From assembly GCA_031269415.1 (NCBI GenBank), contig JAISZF010000066.1, forward strand, positions 1 to 6,526: a stretch of 6,526 nt of DNA, given 5' to 3'. A program made the translations under genes and the position numbers. This DNA comes from Clostridiales bacterium (GTDB lineage: Bacteria > Bacillota > Clostridia > Lachnospirales > WQUN01). The stretch's first letter is position 1. Each line of letters opens with the position of its first letter. Under the pieces are notes generated by a model that worked only from the letters and a program-made list of their open reading frames with translations, was not told the DNA's origin and did not search any database. Positions 1-6,470 of this stretch are shown here, piece by piece.

Positions 1-470
1 CCGACGTTGTACCCGCTATCCAAAAAGGTTTTAATCGGTAAGAAATTAGGTCGGCCCGAACCGTTTACATTGCTGTGTACCTGGTAGCCTATGGGAGCGT
101 AAGGCGTGCCGTCCTGACGCGCCGCGTCGTACCGGATATCGACGCTGTCGCCGTTTTTGCGCGCGGTGAATTCTATCCTTTTATCCATGTCTATATAATA
201 GCTGAGTTTGTATGAGCCGTGAGTAAACGACACTCCGCCGACGCTATCCATTGGCCATGATAAAAAGACCTGATCTTCCACTTTACCGTCGCTGACTTGT
301 GGAATAGCGTTATCCGTGCCGGGGATCAGAGATTGTGAAAAATTTATCATAAGAGGCGCGACCGCCGCCGAAACAGCTTGTACAGAATAAAACACATTAA
401 AAAATAGTATCAGCGTCGAAACAACCGCCGCCCCGCGCCGCGGAGCGCCGCTTCTATTCCTGCCTATCAT
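1..470 (-). CDS. Secreted protein of unknown function, N-terminal part (runs off left edge)
   Basis: An open frame of 156 codons plus two bases begins at an ATG (468-470 on the plus strand) and stays open to the window edge, so the C-terminus is missing. The start is supported by an AAGGGGG ribosome binding site five bases upstream. The N-terminus looks like a Sec signal peptide: a basic stretch (R4, R6, R11, R12), a hydrophobic core at about residues 14-33 containing LILFFNVF, and small residues suited to cleavage near A32-A36. The RR pair is not followed by a good twin-arginine motif. The visible mature part is rich in aromatic, Ser, Gly and Asp residues (VFLSWP, YKLSYYIDMDKR), which would suit a beta-sandwich extracellular domain, but I recognise no family. 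It lies downstream of the TM2 gene on the same strand, separated by a terminator, so it is probably transcribed on its own. A weak -10-like TATATG lies at 500-505. Function unknown; exported location fairly likely. Confidence 0.75.
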   Translation of the reverse strand, partial: MIGRNRSGAPRRGAAVVSTLILFFNVFYSVQAVSAAVAPLMINFSQSLIPGTDNAIPQVSDGKVEDQVFLSWPMDSVGGVSFTHGSYKLSYYIDMDKRIEFTARKNGDSVDIRYDAARQDGTPYAPIGYQVHSNVNGSGRPNFLPIKTFLDSGYNV

Positions 471-475
471 CTTAT

Positions 476-482
476 CCCCCTT
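476..482 (-). promoter_or_regulatory. Ribosome binding site of the secreted protein
   Basis: On the minus strand AAGGGGG is followed by five bases (ATAAG) and then ATG. It fixes the start of the left-edge gene, which has no stop codon inside the window. It shares the run of five G with the sites of hppA and ssb. Confidence 0.65.
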
Positions 483-619
483 GAGGCAAATCTTTCTCTC
501 ATATACAAACTTAGGTTTCCCCAGTGATAGATGTGTAAACAACAAGTTATTGGCAGAAGAGAAGCGGAGGTAGCGCGCGTCGCGAAAGCTGGACAAAATC
601 GCGAAAAAAGAATTTAAAC

Positions 620-644
620 AAAAAAAAGCCCGCGATGATTGCGG
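620..644 (-). terminator. Intrinsic terminator after the TM2 gene
   Basis: Read on the minus strand, CCGCAA-TCA-TCGCGG forms a six-pair stem (one G-T wobble) with a three-base loop. GC and a run of eight T follow almost at once (620-627 on the plus strand is A8). It begins 36 bases beyond the stop codon of the B-box/TM2 gene and should separate that gene from the secreted-protein gene farther left. On the plus strand the hairpin lacks a good T-run, so it looks one-directional. Confidence 0.75.
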
Positions 645-680
645 ACCGGTTAAAAAATTGATAGAATACTTATGAGCCCG

Positions 681-1100
681 TTATACTAACGGACGGCCCC
701 TTTTATCCCTAAAGAGCCCTAAAATGATAAGCAGCAGGTCGAGGAGCCAGCCGAAGAAGAAAAAGCCGACGGTGAAAAACCAGATTAAGCCGGTTCCGAT
801 CTTGCCCGTGTAGAACCGGTGTATCCCCAATAGGCCGAATGGAGGCAGGCATAATATCACGGCGATTAAACGGCTTTTATACGGATAGTAATCGCGTACC
901 GGGTGAATATAATTATTCACGATTGTCGTTTGAGGGGTGTATGGAGCCGCGTAATAGGGTTGCTCGCCGAGGGCGTACGAGGCGTGTTCCCTGCAGTAGT
1001 GTTTTCCGCGGATCTCCGCTAAGCACTCCCCGCAAAATGGCTTTCCGCAGTAATCACACGCGCCGATTGCCTCGGCCTGAACATGATTAGCGCAACGCAC
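681..1100 (-). CDS. B-box-like zinc finger plus TM2 domain membrane protein (139 aa)
   Basis: The N-terminal 40 residues hold eight regularly spaced potential zinc ligands: C3, H6, C15, C18, C23, C26, C36 and H39. This matches a cross-brace B-box-type finger that could bind two zinc ions. A Tyr/Pro-rich linker (about 45-74) leads to a TM2 domain (about 76-130) with two hydrophobic helices around a G-rich turn containing GIHRFYTGK (92-100) and an acidic D121 in the second helix. The basic end RDKRGRP fits a cytoplasmic tail, and both termini are probably cytoplasmic. The frame stays open upstream to a GTG at 1292, but that would overlap the divergent ATPase gene and lacks a ribosome site. I chose the GTG at 1100, which follows AAAGGAAGTG and places the first zinc Cys at residue 3. 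TM2 proteins have no agreed bacterial function and the finger may bind protein rather than DNA, so the role is unknown. A terminator follows. Domain calls are firm. Confidence 0.85.
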   Translation of the reverse strand: MRCANHVQAEAIGACDYCGKPFCGECLAEIRGKHYCREHASYALGEQPYYAAPYTPQTTIVNNYIHPVRDYYPYKSRLIAVILCLPPFGLLGIHRFYTGKIGTGLIWFFTVGFFFFGWLLDLLLIILGLFRDKRGRPLV

Positions 1101-1205
1101 AGTATCACTTCCTTTATGTTTTATTACCACGCACAGGTTTAAACATACATACGCCGCTTTTATTTGACGGTCTGATAATCGCCTCAGGAAAGGTTTGACA
1201 ACATC
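1101..1205. promoter_or_regulatory. Divergent intergenic region between the TM2 and ATPase genes
   Basis: These 105 bases must carry the start signals for both divergent genes, or at least for the TM2 gene, which has no same-strand gene directly upstream. No strong sigma-A promoter stands out on either strand. The best plus-strand pair is TTTAAA (1138-1143) and TATTTG (1161-1166) at 17 bases, which is weak. TTGACG (1164-1169) and TTGACA (1195-1200) have no matching -10. An 8-base palindrome GTTTAAAC lies at 1137-1144. The ATPase ribosome site is probably AGGAAAGG (1186-1193), with a long spacing of 12 bases. Confidence 0.35.
1106..1115 (-). promoter_or_regulatory. Ribosome binding site that sets the GTG start of the TM2 gene
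   Basis: On the minus strand AAAGGAAGTG lies just upstream of GTG at 1100, with seven bases between GGAAG and the start codon. No other GTG or ATG in the longer open frame has such a site. This decides for the 139-residue form over the 203-residue form. Confidence 0.6.
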
Positions 1206-3461
1206 ATGAATATTAAGCGCATAGAAATAGACGCCTTCGGAAAGTTTAATAAATTCGTCCTTGACTTCTCCGAGGGGTTTCAAATCATTCACGGCGGCAA
1301 TGAGGACGGCAAAACGACCCTTATGGATTTTATCAAATTAATGCTGTACAGTAAAGCCGACACTGTTAGATCTCTTCAGAGTCCACGCCGTAAATACATC
1401 CCGTTCTCCGGCCGTCCGCCCGCGGGTTCATTGATCGTGGAACGCGGCGGACAGCGGTACGTCATCCAGAAGTCTATCGGTGAGTCGCCCGGTAAAGACA
1501 GGGCGCGGATCATCAACATGTCCACCGGCAGGGAGGAATCGTTTCGTAACCAGGAAGCCGGCCAGCGCTTTATCGGCTTGGACGCCGAGGGCTTCGAGCA
1601 AATCTGCTTTATCGAGAATATCGGCAAGATAAGCGCGCCCGCCGGGTATGACACCGAAGAGCGGACCATCGCGAATCTGACCGGCGCGGGTGATAAACGG
1701 GTTTCGCGGCATGTTATTATTAAACGGCTGACAGACGCCAAAGAATCTCTGGTGAGCAAAAGCGGCAAAAACGGCGATCTGGTTGACGCGCGCGCGAAAT
1801 TGCAACGGTTAAAGAACGAAAAGGCCCAAACAGACTTTATGTTTGATAAACAGGCGGGCTTGCTGGCGGAATATGAATCCCTGCTGGCGTTATATAACGA
1901 ACAGAGAAAATTGCGGACTATAGTGGAATCGCTAGGGGTTCGCGAAGACGCGGCCAAAGTCGAAAGCCTGCTGAATATGATCAAAGACCGCTCCAAGGAT
2001 CAGGCTGCCTTAAGCAGGCCAAATATTCCGTCGGATCGAATGGGAGAATACCTGGAGCGGCTGCGTCAAGCCTCCGATGAGTATTTCAGCGCGAAAAAGG
2101 TGATAGAGGAGTGGAGCGTGGACGAAGCCGGGTACGACGGCCTTTCCATTATATCGGACGAAGATGTCCGGCAATATGAATCTTATGAGCAGCGTATATT
2201 GGTGATGGAATCCGAGATAAACGCCCTGCCGCAAAAAAGCTCGCTGGTCATCGGTCTGCCTCCCGCGTTTCATATGATCATATTAATACTGATTGCCGCA
2301 GCGTCGGTCGCCTCCGCGTTATACTTCGATTCTTGGAGGTATTTGCTTTTAATGATACTGATGATTCCCGTGTCCGTAATCGTCAAGATCAGGGATCCCA
2401 AGGTTGAGGCCAGACGCGAGGCTTATATTAAACAAATCGCGCTGATCCAGACTCAAGCCGAGCAGATACTGAAAAAAAACAGATGCGCAACCGCCGCGGA
2501 GCTGAACGAGCGATATATCGCGTGGAAAACTCACGCAAAGAATATTGAGACGCAAAGCAGGCTGGAGATTAAACTTAACGGCGCGGCGTCGCGTTTTATC
2601 GCCATGGCCGAGCTGTACGAACCCGTCAAAACCCCCGGCGGCGCGCAAGCTCTGCTGGAGAGGCTTACATCGGTAATGGCCGGCATGGAAAAACATAACG
2701 CCGCTATACATGATCTGGCCGCGGCGTTGGGGTTCAGCTCTGAAAACCCGTCGGAAATAAGCGCGCGGCTGGCGGGTATGAAGATAAAAATAGCAACCAC
2801 GCTTTCCGGCCAAAGACCGGAAGAGGTTATCCATCGCTGGAACAGCATAAAGGACGAAGATTTCAGCCAGCAACTGCTGGAACTGCAGAAAAAGCTGAAA
2901 ACCCCCAAGTACACCCCCGATCAGTTGGAGGGCGAAATAGCGGCGGCTTCCGCGTCCGCGGCGGATATGGCGTTGTATTACAAAGCCCTTGAAAGCGCTC
3001 TTTCCGTAATGGAGGAATCCGCCGACGAATTACGCGCGGGTTTCGGCGCGGAGTTAAACCGCAGAGCGGGGGACATACTAAACGGGCTTACTAACGGCGA
3101 GTACAGTGAAATTCTGGTCGCCAAAGACTATGCCCTAAGCATTAAAGCCGATTCTCAGTACCGTGAATATGAGTATTTCAGCAGCGGAGCTATCGACCAG
3201 GCTTATCTGGCTTTACGGCTTGCCTTATCGGAAATCACATCCGTAAACGCGGAACCTTTCCCGCTGCTGTTAGACGACGCGTTGATGCAGTACGACGACG
3301 CGCGCCTCAGGTCCGCGTTGAAGCTCTTAAGCAAACGCGAAGGCCAAACAGTCCTGTTTACCTGCCACAAATATGTGGTTGACGCCGCAAGGCCGCTAGG
3401 CGCGCAGATTGCCCGAATACGAACGACGCCGCAATTGCGGCCATCCGCCTCAACAGATTGA
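1206..3461 (+). CDS. YhaN-like / SbcC-Rad50-type AAA ATPase with central membrane hairpin (751 aa)
   Basis: The ends form an ABC-type ATPase head. The N-terminus MNIKRIEIDAFGKF and Walker A GGNEDGKTT (30-38) are typical of the family. Near the C-terminus are a signature-like SSGAIDQAYLALRLAL (659-674), Walker B LLLDD (687-691), a D-loop-like YDDAR (696-700) and a switch His in TCHK (H721). The middle is mostly charged and helical, consistent with coiled-coil arms (about 175-345 and 397-610). They are interrupted by two hydrophobic helices (about 354-374 and 378-395) joined by only a few residues, so the arms probably bend at the membrane while the head stays cytoplasmic. There is no CxxC zinc hook; only three Cys are present (134, 427, 720). 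That pattern fits YhaN-like proteins better than SbcC, though at 751 residues it is shorter than Bacillus YhaN. Relatives act in DNA repair with a metallophosphoesterase nuclease (SbcD/YhaO), but none is adjacent here. The DNA-linked role is inference; the family call is firm. The signature and Q-loop regions deviate from consensus. Confidence 0.85.
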   Translation: MNIKRIEIDAFGKFNKFVLDFSEGFQIIHGGNEDGKTTLMDFIKLMLYSKADTVRSLQSPRRKYIPFSGRPPAGSLIVERGGQRYVIQKSIGESPGKDRARIINMSTGREESFRNQEAGQRFIGLDAEGFEQICFIENIGKISAPAGYDTEERTIANLTGAGDKRVSRHVIIKRLTDAKESLVSKSGKNGDLVDARAKLQRLKNEKAQTDFMFDKQAGLLAEYESLLALYNEQRKLRTIVESLGVREDAAKVESLLNMIKDRSKDQAALSRPNIPSDRMGEYLERLRQASDEYFSAKKVIEEWSVDEAGYDGLSIISDEDVRQYESYEQRILVMESEINALPQKSSLVIGLPPAFHMIILILIAAASVASALYFDSWRYLLLMILMIPVSVIVKIRDPKVEARREAYIKQIALIQTQAEQILKKNRCATAAELNERYIAWKTHAKNIETQSRLEIKLNGAASRFIAMAELYEPVKTPGGAQALLERLTSVMAGMEKHNAAIHDLAAALGFSSENPSEISARLAGMKIKIATTLSGQRPEEVIHRWNSIKDEDFSQQLLELQKKLKTPKYTPDQLEGEIAAASASAADMALYYKALESALSVMEESADELRAGFGAELNRRAGDILNGLTNGEYSEILVAKDYALSIKADSQYREYEYFSSGAIDQAYLALRLALSEITSVNAEPFPLLLDDALMQYDDARLRSALKLLSKREGQTVLFTCHKYVVDAARPLGAQIARIRTTPQLRPSASTD

Positions 3462-3485
3462 CCGTCAATAAATCCGGCGGAGGGC

Positions 3486-3514
3486 TTTTAAAACCATGAC
3501 GCGTTTGTTATAAT
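3486..3514 (+). promoter_or_regulatory. Promoter of hppA, extended -10 type
   Basis: A perfect TATAAT at 3509-3514 is preceded by TGT (3506-3508), giving an extended -10 TGnTATAAT. Seventeen bases upstream is TTTTAA (3486-3491), a three-of-six match to a sigma-A -35, which an extended -10 can tolerate. Transcription would begin near 3521, leaving a leader of roughly 34 bases before the hppA start. It implies that hppA is transcribed independently of the ATPase gene, although no terminator separates the two and readthrough is possible. Confidence 0.65.
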
Positions 3515-3534
3515 TATTATCGCAATTTATTATC
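3514..3534 (+). repeat. Short tandem direct repeat in the hppA leader
   Basis: TTATTATC occurs at 3514-3521 and again at 3527-3534, a 13-base period, directly over the expected transcription start. The flanking bases also nearly match (AATTATTATC against ATTTATTATC). It could be a regulator site or simply AT-rich chance, and I cannot tell which. Confidence 0.3.
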
Positions 3535-3542
3535 AAATTTTT

Positions 3543-3550
3543 AGGGGGAG
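3543..3550 (+). promoter_or_regulatory. Ribosome binding site of hppA
   Basis: AGGGGGAG ends four bases before the ATG at 3555, and the five-G core ends six bases before it. This is a strong site for a highly expressed gene and it fixes the start used for hppA. Confidence 0.7.
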
Positions 3551-3554
3551 TATC

Positions 3555-5702
3555 ATGTTAATTTTGGCGCCCATCGGCTCCATAATCGCTCTGGCGTTCG
3601 CCGGCTATCTTATCAGCAGCGTAATGAAGCAGAGCGAAGGCACCGAACAGATGTCAAAGATCTCACTGGCTGTGCGCAAAGGAGCAAGCGCGTACCTGAA
3701 ACGTCAGTACACCGGCGTTGGAATATTTTTCGGCGTTATGTTCGTTTTATTACTCATAATGGCGCTGGCAGGCTACTTAGAGATCTTTGTACCCTTCGCC
3801 TTCCTAACCGGCGGCTTTTTCTCGGGCTTATCGGGCTTTATCGGCATGAGTGTGGCGACACGGGCAAACGCCCGCACGGCCAACGGCTGCCGCGAAGGCC
3901 TCAACAAAGGCCTGCGTATCGCCTTCAACAGCGGAGCGGTTATGGGATTGGTAGTAGTCGGCCTGGGGCTTTTGGACATCAGCTTCTGGTTCTACTTTCT
4001 GGATTGGTTCTATACAAACGTTCAGCATATCGCCGACGCGGATAAGTACCAGAGAATCACCAGCGCTATGCTTACCTTCGGTATGGGCGCCAGTTCAATG
4101 GCCCTGTTCGCGCGTGTGGGCGGCGGCATCTTTACAAAAGCGGCCGACGTCGGCGCCGACTTGGTCGGCAAGGTAGAAGCGGGCATCCCTGAGGATGATC
4201 CGCGCAACCCCGCGGTTATCGCGGACAATGTCGGCGACAATGTCGGCGACGTGGCGGGAATGGGCGCCGACCTCTACGAGTCTTATGTCGGAAGCATCGT
4301 ATCTTGCAGCGCGCTGGCGGTAGCCGCGGGCCACGGCTTTCAAGGCATTGTGGTGCCAATGTCTATGGCGGCTATAGGCGTACTGTCATCCATAATCGGC
4401 ACATTTTTAGTACGTTCCGGCGAGAAGGCCAGCCAGTCCGTCCTTTTGGCGGCTCTGCGCAAAGGCACTTACGGCAGTTCCATACTTATAGCTATATTTT
4501 CGTTTTTCCTGATCCCCAATGTATTGGGTTGGAATAATATAGGCATTTATGTCGCCGTTTTGGCGGGTCTTATCGCGGGCAACCTGATTGGCCTCTGCAC
4601 GGAGTATTTTACATCCGCCACATACAAGCCCACAAAGGATCTGGCGGCTGCGTCCTCCACCGGCCCCGCGACAATTATTATCGGCGGGCTGTCTTTGGGC
4701 ATGCTTTCCACGGCCCTTCCTGTAATAATTATAGGCGCGGCTGTTATCATCAGCTTCTTTGCTTCCGGAGGTCAATTATCCGCTGACTTTACATCCACGT
4801 CGTTTACGTCGGGTCTGTACGGCGTGGCGATTGCCGCCGTCGGTATGTTGAGTACGCTTGGCATTACGCTGGCAACCGACGCTTACGGCCCAATTGCCGA
4901 TAACGCGGGCGGTATCGCCGAAATGGCCCATCTACCTGAAGAGGTTCGCGAGCGTACCGACGCGTTGGACTCCCTTGGCAATACAACCGCGGCGTCCGGC
5001 AAGGGCTACGCGATAGGTTCCGCCGCTCTGACTGCCCTCGCGCTGATCGCGGCGTACGCCGACGAGATAAAGAATCTGGTGGCTAAAGCGCAGGCCGCGG
5101 GAGATTCCAGCATCACATTCAGTGTGAATAACGCGGTGCTGATTAACCCGTTGGTTCTGATCGGCTTATTTATCGGCGGTATGCTCCCGTTTATCTTCTC
5201 CGCGCTGACCATGCAAGCCGTGGGGCGGGCGGCACAGGGCATTGTTATGGAGGTGCGCCGTCAGTTCCGTGAGATCAAGGGCCTGATGGAAGGCAAAGCG
5301 GAAGCCGATTACGCCACATGCGTGGATATTTGCACAAAGGCGGCGCAGAAAGAAATGATCGCCCCCGCGCTGCTGGCTATAATAGTTCCGATCGCGGTAG
5401 GCATGCTTCTGGGTGTGTACGGCGTTATGGGTATGCTGGCTGGCGCTGCGGTGAGCGGATTTGTTATGGCTATAATGATGGCTAACGCCGGCGGCGCGTG
5501 GGACAACGCCAAGAAATACATCGAAGCCGGCAATCTGGGCGGCAAGGGTTCCGATCAGCATAAGGCGGCGGTCGTGGGCGACACAGTCGGAGACCCGTTC
5601 AAGGACACTTCCGGCCCGTCTATTAATATATTGATCAAACTGCTGTCAATGGTTTCGATTGTGTTCGCGTCGTTTATTCTGAATAACAGCCTGTTTAAAT
5701 AA
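3555..5702 (+). CDS. hppA: Membrane-bound ion-translocating pyrophosphatase, K+-dependent type (715 aa)
   Basis: This integral membrane enzyme hydrolyses pyrophosphate in the cytoplasm and uses the energy to pump H+ and/or Na+ outward. The protein appears full length for the family (families typically have about 16 membrane helices). Active-site motifs are intact: DX7KXE (D198, K206, E208), DX3DX3D (D224, D228, D232), the lid-type stretch EAGIPEDDPRNPA (208-220) and C-terminal DTVGDPFKD (676-684) with a second DX3DX3D (D676, D680, D684). Ion-gate residues correspond to D228, D232, D239 and E242, with K695 in the last helix. GNTTAASGKG (475-484) carries A479 and G482, where potassium-independent enzymes have Lys and Thr, so this belongs to the potassium-dependent class. 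E242 is in the DLYES position shared by Na+ pumps such as the Thermotoga enzyme and by many H+ pumps, so the pumped ion cannot be decided by eye. It has its own promoter and a strong ribosome site, and ends just before a terminator. Confidence 0.97.
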   Translation: MLILAPIGSIIALAFAGYLISSVMKQSEGTEQMSKISLAVRKGASAYLKRQYTGVGIFFGVMFVLLLIMALAGYLEIFVPFAFLTGGFFSGLSGFIGMSVATRANARTANGCREGLNKGLRIAFNSGAVMGLVVVGLGLLDISFWFYFLDWFYTNVQHIADADKYQRITSAMLTFGMGASSMALFARVGGGIFTKAADVGADLVGKVEAGIPEDDPRNPAVIADNVGDNVGDVAGMGADLYESYVGSIVSCSALAVAAGHGFQGIVVPMSMAAIGVLSSIIGTFLVRSGEKASQSVLLAALRKGTYGSSILIAIFSFFLIPNVLGWNNIGIYVAVLAGLIAGNLIGLCTEYFTSATYKPTKDLAAASSTGPATIIIGGLSLGMLSTALPVIIIGAAVIISFFASGGQLSADFTSTSFTSGLYGVAIAAVGMLSTLGITLATDAYGPIADNAGGIAEMAHLPEEVRERTDALDSLGNTTAASGKGYAIGSAALTALALIAAYADEIKNLVAKAQAAGDSSITFSVNNAVLINPLVLIGLFIGGMLPFIFSALTMQAVGRAAQGIVMEVRRQFREIKGLMEGKAEADYATCVDICTKAAQKEMIAPALLAIIVPIAVGMLLGVYGVMGMLAGAAVSGFVMAIMMANAGGAWDNAKKYIEAGNLGGKGSDQHKAAVVGDTVGDPFKDTSGPSINILIKLLSMVSIVFASFILNNSLFK

Positions 5703-5704
5703 TT

Positions 5705-5740
5705 AAAAAAGCCTCTCAGGGTACCCTGAGAGGCTTTAAT
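5705..5740. terminator. Bidirectional terminator between hppA and rpsR
   Basis: The stretch 5708-5737 is a perfect 30-base inverted repeat (arm AAAGCCTCTCAGGGT and its complement), folding into a long GC-rich hairpin. On the plus strand it is followed by TTTAATATT, and it starts only a few bases after the hppA stop. On the minus strand it is followed by six T (5705-5710) and lies 14 bases past the rpsR stop. It therefore probably ends both convergent transcripts; the T-run is better for the rpsR side. Confidence 0.92.
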
Positions 5741-5751
5741 ATTAACTCTTA

Positions 5752-5985
<234 letters not shown>

Positions 5986-5991
5986 TGTCAT

Positions 5992-5996
5992 CCTCC
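5992..5996 (-). promoter_or_regulatory. Ribosome binding site that sets the rpsR start
   Basis: On the minus strand GGAGG is immediately followed by ATG at 5991 and by a second ATG at 5985 after six bases. Normal spacing favours the second. It sits in the 21-base gap after the ssb stop. Confidence 0.75.
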
Positions 5997-6006
5997 ATAG
6001 ATTGAA

Positions 6007-6459
6007 TTAAAACGGCAGATCATCCTCGTCAATAGTGTCCGCGATGTTCGCGAAGCTGTCGGGCTCGGACGACGGAGACGACTGCCGCGGGGGTTGCTGA
6101 CGCGCCGCGCCGCCGCCCGCCCGCGCTTCAAACGCGCTTCGGCTTTCGGTAAACTCCTGGTCGTCCACAACAACCTCGGTCTGCCAGCGGCGCTGGCCGC
6201 TTTGCGGATCATCCCACGAACGTACGCTTATGCGACCGCTTACAGCTATCTGCATGCCCTTTTTAAAAAACTTTTCGATAAACTCCGCTTGTTTGCCGAA
6301 TGCCACACATGGGATAAAATCGGCTTCCGGTTCGTTATCCCGCTTGAAGCGGCGATTGACCGCTAACGTATAGCGAGCCACAGCCATCGGCTCACTGCTT
6401 TGGGAATAACGAATCTCCGGATCCTTTGTAAAACGGCCGACAAGAATTACCTTATTCAT
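6007..6459 (-). CDS. ssb: Single-stranded DNA-binding protein (150 aa)
   Basis: SSB coats single-stranded DNA during replication, repair and recombination and recruits partner proteins. Residues 1-105 form the OB-fold, with the typical start MNKVILVGRFTKDPEIRY, YTLAVNRRF (30-38), the aromatic-rich DFIPCVAFGKQAEF (47-60), the GRISVRSWDD turn and TEVVVDD near the end of the domain. A low-complexity linker rich in Gly, Ala, Gln, Pro and Ser (about 106-137) leads to the conserved acidic tip DEDDLPF, which is the partner-docking peptide, so the protein is complete. The start is fixed by AGGGGGAA five to six bases upstream. It lies between rpsF and rpsR in the order standard for Bacillota, nine bases after rpsF, suggesting coupled translation. 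Confidence 0.97.
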   Translation of the reverse strand: MNKVILVGRFTKDPEIRYSQSSEPMAVARYTLAVNRRFKRDNEPEADFIPCVAFGKQAEFIEKFFKKGMQIAVSGRISVRSWDDPQSGQRRWQTEVVVDDQEFTESRSAFEARAGGGAARQQPPRQSSPSSEPDSFANIADTIDEDDLPF

Positions 6460-6462
6460 AAG

Positions 6463-6470
6463 TTCCCCCT
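6463..6470 (-). promoter_or_regulatory. Ribosome binding site of ssb overlapping the rpsF stop
   Basis: On the minus strand TAGGGGGAACTT precedes the ssb ATG, so the last two bases of the rpsF TAG stop are part of the AGGGGG site. A ribosome ending on rpsF sits on the ssb ribosome site, which favours translational coupling. Confidence 0.7.

Noticed and set aside
580..607. Direct repeat TCGCGAAA at 580-587 and 600-607
   Set aside because: Two short copies 20 bases apart in GC/A-rich spacer, with no third copy or link to a promoter; chance is a sufficient explanation.
839..1090. 83-codon plus-strand open frame opposite the TM2 gene
   Set aside because: The opposite strand encodes a clear zinc finger and TM2 domain. 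This frame is Arg-rich and featureless.
1195..1223. TTGACA at 1195-1200 as a -35 box for the ATPase gene
   Set aside because: The matching -10 would fall inside the coding sequence at about 1218-1223 (CGCATA), which does not resemble TATAAT.
1376..1996. 206-codon open frame on the minus strand inside the ATPase gene
   Set aside because: It is antisense to well-supported coding sequence with conserved motifs, has no recognisable domain, and its composition (many Ser, Arg, Pro) is typical of a mirror frame.
2349..2873. 174-codon minus-strand open frame, and the overlapping 127-codon frame at 2531-2914
   Set aside because: Both lie opposite the ATPase arms and show no ribosome site or domain. 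Two overlapping antisense frames point to composition bias.
3462..3500. Possible terminator between the ATPase gene and hppA
   Set aside because: The stretch CCGGCGGAGGGCTTTTAAAA looks GC-rich then T-rich, but no stem of more than three pairs could be formed.
4407..4775. 122-codon minus-strand open frame inside hppA
   Set aside because: Mirror frame of membrane-helix codons, with no supporting signals.
5166..5561. 131-codon minus-strand open frame inside hppA
   Set aside because: The hppA frame on the other strand is certain here (GGAWDNAKKYIEAG region). The antisense product is His- and Ala-rich without a family.
6094..6366. 90-codon plus-strand open frame opposite ssb
   Set aside because: It lies entirely opposite the intact ssb gene and has no ribosome site.
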